From Emticicia sp. BO119 (lineage in GTDB: Bacteria; Bacteroidota; Bacteroidia; Cytophagales; Spirosomataceae), in NCBI RefSeq assembly GCF_013912375.1, contig NZ_JACETV010000010.1, forward strand, positions 124,001 to 188,000: a stretch of DNA of 64,000 bases, written 5' to 3'. Positions within the stretch are counted from its first letter, which is position 1. Each line of letters starts with the position of its first letter. The position numbers and the translations under genes are program-made. Under the pieces are notes generated by a model. It ran no database searches and was not told the origin of the DNA. It worked only from the letters and a program-made list of their open reading frames with translations. This document shows positions 43,321 through 53,312 of the stretch, in pieces.

Positions 43321-45159
43321 CTATTTGTCTAAATAATCCTGAAAAGTTCTTTGCATTAATGCTTTACCTAAATCAATATCATGTGTGTTTAATGATCCGT
43401 TCAATTGAATCATCTTTTTACCAATATTATCAAAAATCAATTCTTGTTTGGGTTGAATAAACCCAAATCCATTATTAAACGAAAAGAAAGCCCATTGCTT
43501 TGTTTTAGGATCGAAAATATTTTTACTCCAATTATAAGCATAAGCATCCAGGCCAAGCTGTTTAAGTAGTGTAGCTGATATATCTATCTGCGAGGCTATT
43601 CCTTCCATTTCAAAACCGTGCTTAGCTAAGGCACCGCCAAGCCATAGCATTGGAATCTTAAAATCATCTACTTTTTTGTCAGTTTCTGGAATTCTATGCC
43701 CATGGTCAGCAACAATAATAATGAGCGTATTTGACCACCAGGGTTGTCTTTTGGCTGAATCAATAAAATTACCTAACGACTGATCAGCATAAAACATTGC
43801 ATTCATAAATTTTGACTCCTCATCATCACCTTCAAATGTATTCTTAGTAGGAATCTCAAATGGTTCATGACTACTCAAGGTTAATATTGTTGAAAAGAAA
43901 GGTTGATTAATTGTGGAGTGGTCATTTAGGTACTTCTTGAATACAATATCGTCATGAGCTCCCCATTTGGAATTCCAGTACTTAGAATCAAAATCCTGTT
44001 TACTAACAATTTTTTGAAAATCAGCTGAATATAGATATGATTTGATATTGGCAAATTCTACCTCTCCACCATAGTAAAAATCTGTTGAGTATGAATTGTT
44101 TTCAAAATCTTTACTTAAAACCGGCAATTTTGATGATTTGTTTGGTTCAGTAATAATTGAAGCCATAGGTTGTGCCGGATACCCACTTAGAATTGCAGGG
44201 ATACCTTTGTCAGTTCTATCTCCGCTGGCGAACATATTAGAGAAGTAGATACCTTCTTTTTTTAACTCATTGAATCGTGGCGTTACTTCAGTGCCTCCAA
44301 TTGTTCGACTGGTTACCTTCCTGGTAAAACTCTCCCAAATAATAATCAGTACATTTGGTTTTTTTATATCATTTCTGATAACACTATTTGTTGTGTTTGA
44401 GTTTTCATAAAGCTCTTTAATATTATTGCTTAATTCTTCTTTGGGTAAATAAGTATATGGATTGACTTTATCATAAGAACCGTTTACAAGAGAACTGAAA
44501 AAATTCCAGGTTGGATTGACAGCAGCAATATTGGCAAAATTATTTGTTGAAAAGTACACAGTGCTTTGATTCATAGGTGAGATACCAAGACTTCCTCTGA
44601 TCGGAACAAAAAGGGCAAGTGTACATACTATAGCTATCGGTATAAATGGAATATTATCGATATGATTCCAGTTATCAATGTTTTTGGTTATAATTCTATA
44701 AACAATCAGTGAAGCAACAACCAGCAAGATTAAAAAACTGATAAATAACTGAACCAATGGAGAAGAACTTACGGAGGCCCATGCTTCCCGAGGGGTTTTC
44801 AGATAACGAAGCGGTGTAGCATCTAAATGGTAACCCCAAGTATTGAAAACCTGTAAATCAATCACAATAATCAGGTTTGCAATCAGTACCATTAAAAATG
44901 TATAAGAAAAAATCCAGTTTTCAAGCCTGCTTTTTTTGATGAAGTTTGATAGAGAAACCAACAGGAACGGAATAACTGAGAGATAACCAGCCATTGAGAA
45001 GTCCATTCGTATTCCATTCCAGAAAATACCCCATATAGTCTGAAGCGTTAATAACTTCGTATCTTCAATATGATAACCTAAAAATATTACTCTGGCAACC
45101 AGAAAAAAAATTACCCAAAAACCATAATAAATAAGTAAAAATTGTAAGCGTTCTTTCAT
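43321..45159 (-). CDS. LtaS-like sulfatase-family membrane phosphotransferase
   Basis: Protein of 612 residues. Five N-terminal hydrophobic segments (about 5-25, 55-72, 85-103, 135-155, 170-187) precede an extracytoplasmic alkaline-phosphatase-like domain (about 265-560). LtaS-like active-site residues are present: Glu276 in IIWESF, Thr316 in SGDRTDKG, and Asp485/His486 in ADHGHRI. In Firmicutes such enzymes transfer glycerol-phosphate from phosphatidylglycerol; Gram-negative homologues modify periplasmic glycans or lipids with phospho-groups. The substrate here is unknown. The 2Fe-2S gene follows after 2 bp. Confidence 0.92.
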   Translation of the reverse strand: MKERLQFLLIYYGFWVIFFLVARVIFLGYHIEDTKLLTLQTIWGIFWNGIRMDFSMAGYLSVIPFLLVSLSNFIKKSRLENWIFSYTFLMVLIANLIIVIDLQVFNTWGYHLDATPLRYLKTPREAWASVSSSPLVQLFISFLILLVVASLIVYRIITKNIDNWNHIDNIPFIPIAIVCTLALFVPIRGSLGISPMNQSTVYFSTNNFANIAAVNPTWNFFSSLVNGSYDKVNPYTYLPKEELSNNIKELYENSNTTNSVIRNDIKKPNVLIIIWESFTRKVTSRTIGGTEVTPRFNELKKEGIYFSNMFASGDRTDKGIPAILSGYPAQPMASIITEPNKSSKLPVLSKDFENNSYSTDFYYGGEVEFANIKSYLYSADFQKIVSKQDFDSKYWNSKWGAHDDIVFKKYLNDHSTINQPFFSTILTLSSHEPFEIPTKNTFEGDDEESKFMNAMFYADQSLGNFIDSAKRQPWWSNTLIIIVADHGHRIPETDKKVDDFKIPMLWLGGALAKHGFEMEGIASQIDISATLLKQLGLDAYAYNWSKNIFDPKTKQWAFFSFNNGFGFIQPKQELIFDNIGKKMIQLNGSLNTHDIDLGKALMQRTFQDYLDK

Positions 45160-45352
45160 CGAATCTGTTTAGTAAAATAAGTTTCAGTTCAGGTTTATTT
45201 ATCGTATGCTTATTATTATAAATATTGTCAGTTTATAACAGCATAATGGCTAAAATTATACCTGTTAGAAGCATAAATGTTTTTTTTATCAATGTTCTTT
45301 CTCTATTTTTAACCCCAAATATAGGACATACCAACAAAACTACTAATAAAAA

Positions 45353-47545
45353 ATGGCAAGATTACGATTTAAGGCGGTTGATGAAGCGCAACGCCGTCAA
45401 ACTATCAAAGTAGACATACCTGCTGGTAAGGTAACAGAATATTATGGTGCCAACATTTTTAACGATGATGTAATGCGTGCCATGCTTTCGCCTGAGGCTT
45501 ATACTAAGGTAACAACAGCTATTAAGAGTGGCGAAAAAATAGATCGTGAGATTGCAGATGAGGTTGCTTCTGCTATGAAATCCTGGGCTGTCTCAAAAGG
45601 TGCAACTCACTATACCCATTGGTTTCAACCATTAACAGGGGGGTCGGCAGAAAAACACGATGCTTTTTTTGATATTAATATCGACGGAAAAGCTTTAGAG
45701 AAGTTTAAGGGAAGTTCATTAGTACAGCAGGAACCCGATGCCTCATCTTTCCCGAGTGGCGGTATAAGGGCGACATTTGAAGCAAGAGGATATACAGCCT
45801 GGGACCCTACATCACCTGCATTTATTATCTACAATGAGGCTGGTACAGGTACACTTTGTGTTCCGTCAATCTTTGTTTCATATACAGGAGAACTATTAGA
45901 TTCTAAGTCTCCATTGCTTAAATCCTTACACGCTTTAGATAAAGCTGCTACTGATGTGGCCACCATTTTCGACCGTCATGTTGAAAAAGTTTCGGCAACT
46001 TTGGGTGCAGAGCAAGAATATTTCCTTGTCGATAAAGCACTATTTAATGCTCGTCCAGATTTAATGATGTCGGGCCGTACTGTTTTCGGACACGCACCGG
46101 CTAAAGGGCAGCAATTGGAAGATCATTACTTTGGAAGTATAGCACCGCGTGTAAATGCTTTTATGGTTGATTTTGAATTTGAATGTTTAAAACTTGGAAT
46201 TCCGGTAAGAACCCGACATAATGAAGTTGCCCCTGCTCAATTTGAGGCTGCTCCAACTTTTGAAGAAGTAAACCTTGCCTGTGATCATAATATCCTTCTA
46301 ATGGATGTGATGCGTAAAGTATCTAAAAAGCACAATTTTGAGGTTCTTTTTCATGAAAAACCATTTGCAGGAATAAATGGTAGTGGTAAGCACAATAACT
46401 GGTCATTAGGAACTGATACTGGTGTAAACCTTTTAGGTCCAAGTACTAAACCTAAAGAAAGCTTACGTTTTGTAACCTTTCTGGTTAATGTTATTAAAGC
46501 TGTACACGATAACGCTGACTTACTAAGGGCAAGTATTGCTACCGCCGGAAATGAACATAGGTTAGGTGCCAATGAAGCACCACCTGCTATTGTTTCTATC
46601 TTCCTGGGATCTCAAATGATTAAGGTTCTGGAAGACATTGAGAACAAGGAAATAGTTTCGATTGAAAAAGGAGAAAACGCCTATATTAAATTAGGGCTGA
46701 ACAGGATTCCATCAATTCTATTAGATAATACTGATAGAAATCGGACATCTCCATTTGCCTTTACCGGGAATAAGTTTGAATACAGAGCTGTGGGTAGTTC
46801 GGCTAACTCAGCGCAGCCAATGATGGTTCTTAATACTATAGTTGCCAATCAACTGATAAAATTCAGAGAGGCTTATGATGCTGAAATGACAGATCATGAA
46901 GGAAAAAAAGAAGAGGTGATTGTGAAAATTCTGAAAACCTATATTAAAGATTCAAAAAAAATATTGTTTGAAGGAAATGGGTACTCTGAAGAATGGAAAG
47001 CTGAAGCGGTGAAAAGAGGCTTATCTAATGTAGCCAGTACCCCAGAAGCACTAAAGGCCTATTTAAGACCTGAATTTATAGAGATTTTTGAAAAATTAGG
47101 TGTATTGACCGAGAGAGAAATTCATGCACGTTATGAAATAGAGTTAGAAAATTATATTAAAAAAATTCAGATTGAGTCTCGTTTAATAGGCGATTTAGCC
47201 ATGAATCATGTGGTTTCTACTGCTATTAATTACCAAGCTAAACTGGTACAGACAGCCAAATCCTTAAAAGATATGGAGCTGCATCGCGAAGCAGAACCGG
47301 TTGTTAATATCATTAAAGAAATATCGGCACGGGTTTCTGAAATTTCAAAGAAAGTTGAGGAAATGACAGAAGCACGTAAAAATGCAAATGCAGTGGAAGA
47401 TTTAGAATCACGTGCAAAATTGTACGGTAATGATATCAAGAATTTCTTTGATGAAATCAGATACCCAGTTGACAAACTGGAACTATTGATTGATGATGAA
47501 GACTGGCCACTTGTTAAATATAGAGAATTGTTGTATATTCGTTAA
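45353..47545 (+). CDS. glnN: Type III glutamine synthetase
   Basis: Cytoplasmic enzyme of 730 residues, the typical GSIII length and much larger than GSI or GSII. The GSIII-specific N-terminal region has KGATHYTHWFQPLTGGSAEK (about 82-101) and FPSGGIRATFEARGYTAWDP (about 132-152). The catalytic part has SATLGAEQEYFLVD (metal Glu, about 218-231), RHNEVAPAQFEAAP (about 281-295), GINGSGKHNNWSLGT (about 338-353) and FEYRAVGSSANSAQPM. It forms glutamine from glutamate and ammonia. A SASA esterase follows after 21 bp. With amt and the type II enzyme it makes this stretch rich in nitrogen-assimilation genes. Confidence 0.95.
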   Translation: MARLRFKAVDEAQRRQTIKVDIPAGKVTEYYGANIFNDDVMRAMLSPEAYTKVTTAIKSGEKIDREIADEVASAMKSWAVSKGATHYTHWFQPLTGGSAEKHDAFFDINIDGKALEKFKGSSLVQQEPDASSFPSGGIRATFEARGYTAWDPTSPAFIIYNEAGTGTLCVPSIFVSYTGELLDSKSPLLKSLHALDKAATDVATIFDRHVEKVSATLGAEQEYFLVDKALFNARPDLMMSGRTVFGHAPAKGQQLEDHYFGSIAPRVNAFMVDFEFECLKLGIPVRTRHNEVAPAQFEAAPTFEEVNLACDHNILLMDVMRKVSKKHNFEVLFHEKPFAGINGSGKHNNWSLGTDTGVNLLGPSTKPKESLRFVTFLVNVIKAVHDNADLLRASIATAGNEHRLGANEAPPAIVSIFLGSQMIKVLEDIENKEIVSIEKGENAYIKLGLNRIPSILLDNTDRNRTSPFAFTGNKFEYRAVGSSANSAQPMMVLNTIVANQLIKFREAYDAEMTDHEGKKEEVIVKILKTYIKDSKKILFEGNGYSEEWKAEAVKRGLSNVASTPEALKAYLRPEFIEIFEKLGVLTEREIHARYEIELENYIKKIQIESRLIGDLAMNHVVSTAINYQAKLVQTAKSLKDMELHREAEPVVNIIKEISARVSEISKKVEEMTEARKNANAVEDLESRAKLYGNDIKNFFDEIRYPVDKLELLIDDEDWPLVKYRELLYIR

Positions 47546-47566
47546 ATATTTTGTCAGTCATATTGA

Positions 47567-49609
47567 ATGAATACAAAAACAATCTGCATACAAGTAAAAA
47601 GGTTTGTCCGGTTTGCAATAATTGGACAAACTTTTTTTATTTCTGGGATATTAATTTCTATTTTCTCATTTTCAGCCTATTCTCAGGCAGTAATTTATGA
47701 TGAATTCCCGATTACGGCCCAAATTTACCAGCGTGATGACCTGAATAGAGGAACAGTGACTATTAAAGGAAGACTGTACACGGAAGGATTTACGGATGTA
47801 GCTGTCATAGCCAAAAAGGATAAAAAAGACATTTATTATAAAAAACAAAAACTCATATTTCAACCGGGTGACTTACTGAATGCTCCTTTCCTGTTTCAGC
47901 CATTAATTACCTCTGGTTTAGTTGAATATGAATTTTATTTTTACGCTTTTAAAGGACCTGATTCTGTACTGGTAAGGGAGGCTACCCAGGTGCTATGCGG
48001 AGATAACATTATTATTTATGGACAGTCAAATGCAGAGGCAAATGACGGGAATGAACTGCTTAAATTTAAAGATGAATTTAAGTATGGACGTACTACTTTT
48101 GCAAATTTTCAGACCAATGACTATTCGTGGTTTCCGACAATGAAATGGAATTACTATATGTCGGGTTTGATTGGCCTGGAAATTCAGAAACAATTGATTG
48201 AAAAATATAAAGTACCGATTGGAGTTATTAATGGAGCTGTAGGGAACAAAAGCATTGATGAATTGATGATACGTAATGAAAAAAATCATGAGGATATCCA
48301 ATACTATTACGGTCAGATGCTTAAAAAAGCTAATAAAGTTGGTTTAAGTAAGACTGCAAAGATTTTTATTTGGCGACAGGGAGAAAGCGAAGCCTTTGAA
48401 GCAAACCGTGCTGAGGTTTACCCAGGTAAATTTGCACAATTACGAAAACAAATTCTTGAGGACTATCCTGGAGTTAAGAAAATCTATGTGTTTCAGAATA
48501 ATATTTACTGGACTGATAATAATAAAGCAGGAGATTTAAGAGATTTCCAAAGAAAAGTTAATCAGATATATCCAGACTGTGAAGGATTATCTACCATAGG
48601 AACACCGGGCTTTGATGGATTGCATTATACTTTTGAAGGGTACCAACAGAATGGACAGGAGTTGTCAAGGCTAATTGCCAAAGATTTTATGAATAGTACA
48701 GACACATCAGAAGTGCATACTCCTAATATAAAAAAAGCTTATTTCTCAGAGAACAGAGATTCATTGACTTTAGAATTTGATAAAAACCAGAAAATGCAAT
48801 ATCCAAATTATAGTGTTACCAAAAATGGTGGGGGAGTAGCATTTTTTAAAGACTATGTTTATCTTGATGGAGAAGGAGGTAAGGTTGTTGGTGGTTCGGC
48901 AACAGGCAATAAAATAAAATTAAAATTGTCAGAGCCAAGTAATGCAAGACAAGTAACCTATTGCCCCGATAATTTTACGCTTAATTCAGAGTCTTTGATG
49001 GGAATACCTTACCTTAAAAATTCCCGAGGATTGAGAGCCTTTACATTTAAGAATTTCCCGATAAGTTTGCATGTTAATACACCTAAACCTGTTTTAGATG
49101 TCAGTTTGAATTCTGGGCCGCATAATGGCTTTTCCTTATTCTGGAGTGGGCAAAATAACCTTGTTTACTCAGTTGAAAAGTCTGTCGGATCTCCTAATAA
49201 CTTTGTAAAAATCGCAACAATACTCTTGTCTCAAACTTCAGGAAGTTATTTAGACCTGAAAGTAAAAAAAGGGGTAGCGTATTATTACCGAGTTAGCATA
49301 GATGATGAAGTTTTTAGTAATAATGTGATGGCCACCTTACCTCTCAACCCTATTGGCTTTACTGAGACTGAAAATGACGTATTGATATTTCCGAACCCTG
49401 CTTCTAAAGGGTCTGATATAAATATTAATATTCGCGCCTCTGTTTCAGAGTTGAGATTGTCAAACAATCAAGGGAGCACTATCCTGAAAATCCCTGTAAT
49501 TGGTAGAAGTGTGGTATTTCCAACATCAAAACTTAACCCTGGTATTTATTTGATAGAGGGAATAACAACTGATAATCAGAAAATTACTAAAAAGCTTATT
49601 ATTGATTAA
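47567..49609 (+). CDS. SASA-type carbohydrate esterase with type IX sorting domain, third paralogue
   Basis: Protein of 680 residues with a long signal peptide (to about 40, ending SAYSQ). The SGNH domain has Ser154 in YGQSNAEA, WRQGESEA (269-276) and Asp350/His353 in FDGLHYTF. Unlike the pair at 9403 and 11754 it keeps the Gln of the QGES block. A fibronectin-III-like domain (about 505-590) precedes a T9SS type A sorting domain (IFPNPASKGSDI...LNPGIYLIEG, last 70 residues). It should be a surface or secreted deacetylase of carbohydrates. Only 23 bp before the next gene, so it probably shares a transcript with the SGNH-like protein. Confidence 0.88.
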   Translation: MNTKTICIQVKRFVRFAIIGQTFFISGILISIFSFSAYSQAVIYDEFPITAQIYQRDDLNRGTVTIKGRLYTEGFTDVAVIAKKDKKDIYYKKQKLIFQPGDLLNAPFLFQPLITSGLVEYEFYFYAFKGPDSVLVREATQVLCGDNIIIYGQSNAEANDGNELLKFKDEFKYGRTTFANFQTNDYSWFPTMKWNYYMSGLIGLEIQKQLIEKYKVPIGVINGAVGNKSIDELMIRNEKNHEDIQYYYGQMLKKANKVGLSKTAKIFIWRQGESEAFEANRAEVYPGKFAQLRKQILEDYPGVKKIYVFQNNIYWTDNNKAGDLRDFQRKVNQIYPDCEGLSTIGTPGFDGLHYTFEGYQQNGQELSRLIAKDFMNSTDTSEVHTPNIKKAYFSENRDSLTLEFDKNQKMQYPNYSVTKNGGGVAFFKDYVYLDGEGGKVVGGSATGNKIKLKLSEPSNARQVTYCPDNFTLNSESLMGIPYLKNSRGLRAFTFKNFPISLHVNTPKPVLDVSLNSGPHNGFSLFWSGQNNLVYSVEKSVGSPNNFVKIATILLSQTSGSYLDLKVKKGVAYYYRVSIDDEVFSNNVMATLPLNPIGFTETENDVLIFPNPASKGSDININIRASVSELRLSNNQGSTILKIPVIGRSVVFPTSKLNPGIYLIEGITTDNQKITKKLIID

Positions 49610-49632
49610 TCTGTGTTTTAATTTTTTTACCG

Positions 49633-50622
49633 ATGTTTTTAAAGTTTTTCAAAAAGATACTTATTTTTCTGTCACCAGTACTATTGTTGGGTATTGGCTA
49701 TTTTATTTTTGATCCATTCCAAATTTTACATGCATACGAATCATATCCTGATAATTATGCAAAAAGCCTGAACAGGGATCGCATTAGCACCCAGGTTTTT
49801 CTGAACAATAATACTAAATATAATTATAGGTCTTTTATCTTTGGCAGTTCTCGCTCAAGCGTTTTTTACACGAATGATTGGGGAAAGCATATTAATGATA
49901 AAACTCCGTATCATTTTGATGCTTCTTGTGAAACAGTATATGGTATTGCAACAAAATTAGAGTTTATTGAGAAGCAAGGTAATAAAATAGACAATGCTTT
50001 ATTAGTTTGGGACAGAAGTATTTTTGAATATGAACAAGATACTTCAGGTTGTGTATTTATACAAGATTATCGTGTTAGTAATTTACCTTGGTTAAAATAC
50101 CATACAATTTTCCTGAATTCTTATTTCTCGCAAGGTTTTTTCGCAGCTTTTTACGATTACATGATTTTTAAGAGTTTCCGTAATTATATGAAGACATTTC
50201 TTGAGTTCAGGAAAATTAATTATACACCTGTAGTAAATGATTTTATTTTTACGAGCTATATAAATGAAATTAAAAGCGATTCAGTCAGATATTATAACCA
50301 ACCTAATTTCTTTTACACCAGAAGTGCAGAACGACAAATTGTTGCCAAAGTTATTAAGCCTTATCAGAACCAATACTTGAAAAGAATAAAAGAGGTACTT
50401 GAAAGAAATCATACAAATTTTAAAATTGTTTTAGGCCCAACCTATGACCAGAAATATTTTAATGATGACGATTTGAAAACTTTGAAAGGTTTCTTTGGTG
50501 AAGAGCATATTTATGATTTCTCAGGCCAGAATGAATATACCAACGATAAGACAAATTATTATGAAATTTACCATTATAAACCAAATGTTGCCAGGGATAT
50601 TATGAAGAAAATCTATCAATAG
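49633..50622 (+). CDS. Membrane-anchored SGNH-like protein, uncharacterised
   Basis: Protein of 329 residues with a single N-terminal membrane segment (about 8-27), the rest probably periplasmic. A block FIFGSSRSS (about 68-76) looks like the nucleophile block of SGNH/AlgX/DltD-like hydrolases, and a C-terminal YEIYHYKPN (about 311-319) offers the His. I do not recognise a named family. Proteins like this often pair with MBOAT acyltransferases to acetylate polysaccharides; the MBOAT in this window is 22 kb away. It immediately follows a secreted carbohydrate esterase, which supports a glycan role. Confidence 0.7.
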   Translation: MFLKFFKKILIFLSPVLLLGIGYFIFDPFQILHAYESYPDNYAKSLNRDRISTQVFLNNNTKYNYRSFIFGSSRSSVFYTNDWGKHINDKTPYHFDASCETVYGIATKLEFIEKQGNKIDNALLVWDRSIFEYEQDTSGCVFIQDYRVSNLPWLKYHTIFLNSYFSQGFFAAFYDYMIFKSFRNYMKTFLEFRKINYTPVVNDFIFTSYINEIKSDSVRYYNQPNFFYTRSAERQIVAKVIKPYQNQYLKRIKEVLERNHTNFKIVLGPTYDQKYFNDDDLKTLKGFFGEEHIYDFSGQNEYTNDKTNYYEIYHYKPNVARDIMKKIYQ

Positions 50623-53115
50623 TTATAATGATATTTCTGCCGAAAATTTAACTCCAAATTTTTTAATATCCGGTTTATCTAAATAAGTCAAGCGATGCAT
50701 GGCTTCTATCCTCAAAAATTTAAGAATATTACTTACACCGTAGCCTAATTCAATATAAGGGGTTTTATCAAGACTTGAAAAGTTTCTGAAATTTGTTTCT
50801 GATCTCTGAGGGGTCATGTCATAATTTTTGTCAGTTAAAGTTCCCCATAAGAACTTGCCTGTTGTAAATGTACGCCATTTCCATTTTTTTACAAGTGGGA
50901 ATCGGTTAAAAAGTAATCCCTCAAAATCATGCGTGTATCTAAGTGAAAAATAACGGTCACTTACGAATTCAAAGTTATTCATCAGGTTAAATGAATTCCC
51001 AACTATAAAAATAGTTTCATTACCTAAATGGCTTTTTAATAGTGGATAAGGAACCGTTCCTAAAATAGCGCCTGCTTCTGCCCTATAATAAGTCTTGCCA
51101 AAATAACCTAAATTCAATGTATGACTATACTTAGCGGAGATATTATGGTAGGTAAAATCACTATTTAATAGATTTTTAGCCCCTAAAACGTATTTAACGG
51201 TAATAGTCGGAGATTTTACCGTACCAAAGCTTAAACGTTCATTATCATTAATAACTGCCAGTTCATCTCTTGCAAAAGTAACTTCAGACAAAAATTCTGA
51301 TGTATTGAATCTGGTAGTCATTGGGGAGTCATTGCCTAATTCAGGCCGAATTCTATATTCGAATGGATATAGAGGGTCAAAACTTCTGGTTCTAAAACCG
51401 AAAGAAGTAAAAATTCCTTTGGAAACTTCACGCTGAAATTGAATTTTATTCTCATTCTCATAAAAGGGGCGCATCAAGGTAAAGAAACGCATATATGCCG
51501 AGTAAACAGCTCCTAACCCTAAATCCTCCTTTCGTAGGCCTACTTGTTCAATATCTCTTGAAAACTTTAGATTTAAGGTAGTCCAGGGCTTTCTTGAGAA
51601 AATCTTCGTAATTTCACCCCCCATTTTCCAGGCTTCATCTTTTGTCCCATAGGCCAGATACCCCTCTAAAACCCATTTTCTGCTGAATTCATAATTAGTT
51701 CTTAATCCTAACCTTAGTCTTAGACCCTCAATATTATTATAGGCTCCTGAATATACTAATGGCCCTAACTCTATACCAGTAAACAAACGCGTATAACCAC
51801 TTGACAATATTTTAGCAATTTCAGTATAGGTTTTAATAGCCGGAATAGTCTTGATTGTATCAATCATGCTATAAGCTAATTGCTCTTTATCTGTAAAAGG
51901 TTCAGGTCTGACAGATTGCCAGTATTTCTTATTAGTCTCTCTATAATCAGGTAAAATTTCAATACCTCTATCATAGAATCTCACGTCTTTGGGCTTGTTT
52001 ACAATTATATCTTCATTATAATTGGTGAACTTCAATAGCATACCGGCAGATCCCTTTGTAATTTCTGAAACATCTACTACAATACGGTTCTTTACAGGCA
52101 TCCATATACTATCAACAGGTTCTAATTCTTGTTGAATCTTGATGCGTTCAACAAAGTTCAGGTTTGCATCTTTTGTAATAGTGGCGTCTATTTGTGCAAT
52201 CGCCCATGAACCCTTATTAATCCATATAGTTCCTGCAAACGCTAAGTCCTGCTTTCGCTTGGGTGTAAACTCAATTCGATAGCAGAAGTCTTCTCCGATA
52301 TAGCTACTGTCTGCTAAATAATAATCATAAATCAGCCGCCAGTCATCAGCAATTGGTGAAGCGAAATTCTTGTTCAGAACATCTACCTGATTCACGTAGA
52401 AATTATATTGCTGAAAAGTAGAACCAATTAATTGTGCTGTGAGGCTTCCGTCAGTAACACCAATCCCTTTAATATTTGTTTTTTCAATGATTTCTTTGGA
52501 TAAACGGGGGTCATTTCTGAAATAATAATGAGAAATAGATTCTGATATAAAAGTGGGTACTAAAACATTTCCTTCATCATCAGTTAACGTACCCATATCT
52601 TCTAAGGCTTTATTGACTTTTTCTGCAATTTTTCGTTTTCTTAGTTTTTCACTGATGTTATTGATGTCAACCTCAATTTTATTATAACTTATATAATCAA
52701 AACCACTGATTTTCTTATAATTATTTTCCGATTTTGCCGATACTGCTTTTCTGATGATGCCCCAGGCAGGATTTTCTCCCGCATGCACAGTTATTTCATG
52801 TAACATAATATCGGCAGGTCTTAGTTGAATATTAAGAGTTTGAGAAAGGGAGTCTCGTCTAATAAAAACTGTCTTTGGAGTATAACCCATACAGCTTATA
52901 AAAAGAGAGTCAGAAATAAGACCTGGTAGTTGAAAAACAAAATTGCCTTCGAAGTCGGTGTTTTTTCCTATTGTTGAGTTTTTAATACTGACAGAGGCAA
53001 AAGGAATAGGATCGTGTGTAACAAAATCAGTGACTTTTCCTTTTATTGTATAAGTATTTTGTGCGGAAACTAAAGTTGAGGATAAATATATAATTAAAAA
53101 ATATAGTTGCTTCAT
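50623..53115 (-). CDS. DUF5686 outer-membrane protein, second paralogue
   Basis: Protein of 830 residues from ATG 53115; the frame also starts at TTG 53130. Signal peptide about 1-18 (ending LVSAQ), then a carboxypeptidase-regulatory-like domain (about 20-105; DFEGNFVFQLPGL, CMGYTPKTVFI), a linking region with GENPAWGIIRKAV (about 112-124), and a DUF5686 barrel part ending FGVKFSAEISL. The domain order matches the protein at 5894, including the conserved PAW/PAY..I.RKA segment after the first domain. Function unknown. It is convergent with the SGNH-like gene, with no gap. Confidence 0.85.
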   Translation of the reverse strand: MKQLYFLIIYLSSTLVSAQNTYTIKGKVTDFVTHDPIPFASVSIKNSTIGKNTDFEGNFVFQLPGLISDSLFISCMGYTPKTVFIRRDSLSQTLNIQLRPADIMLHEITVHAGENPAWGIIRKAVSAKSENNYKKISGFDYISYNKIEVDINNISEKLRKRKIAEKVNKALEDMGTLTDDEGNVLVPTFISESISHYYFRNDPRLSKEIIEKTNIKGIGVTDGSLTAQLIGSTFQQYNFYVNQVDVLNKNFASPIADDWRLIYDYYLADSSYIGEDFCYRIEFTPKRKQDLAFAGTIWINKGSWAIAQIDATITKDANLNFVERIKIQQELEPVDSIWMPVKNRIVVDVSEITKGSAGMLLKFTNYNEDIIVNKPKDVRFYDRGIEILPDYRETNKKYWQSVRPEPFTDKEQLAYSMIDTIKTIPAIKTYTEIAKILSSGYTRLFTGIELGPLVYSGAYNNIEGLRLRLGLRTNYEFSRKWVLEGYLAYGTKDEAWKMGGEITKIFSRKPWTTLNLKFSRDIEQVGLRKEDLGLGAVYSAYMRFFTLMRPFYENENKIQFQREVSKGIFTSFGFRTRSFDPLYPFEYRIRPELGNDSPMTTRFNTSEFLSEVTFARDELAVINDNERLSFGTVKSPTITVKYVLGAKNLLNSDFTYHNISAKYSHTLNLGYFGKTYYRAEAGAILGTVPYPLLKSHLGNETIFIVGNSFNLMNNFEFVSDRYFSLRYTHDFEGLLFNRFPLVKKWKWRTFTTGKFLWGTLTDKNYDMTPQRSETNFRNFSSLDKTPYIELGYGVSNILKFLRIEAMHRLTYLDKPDIKKFGVKFSAEISL

Positions 53116-53312
53116 TTCACAATTTTTCAATACTCTAATCTAAATGATAAAACGAGTATCCCCAACGATTGGTTGCTTCATTTTATGAAATACGCATTAA
53201 TATGATAGATATTGTTTGAAAAATACAAAAAAGTCTCCGTATCGATATAAGGAACTAAGTAAAATGATTAATAGAAATTTGTAAATGATTGATCTGATTT
53301 GAATAAAAATTT

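Noticed and set aside
45225-45413. 62-codon ORF overlapping the start of the type III glutamine synthetase
   Set aside because: It overlaps the glutamine synthetase start by 61 bp in another frame and its product has no recognisable motif; its 3' part is a shadow of the real gene.
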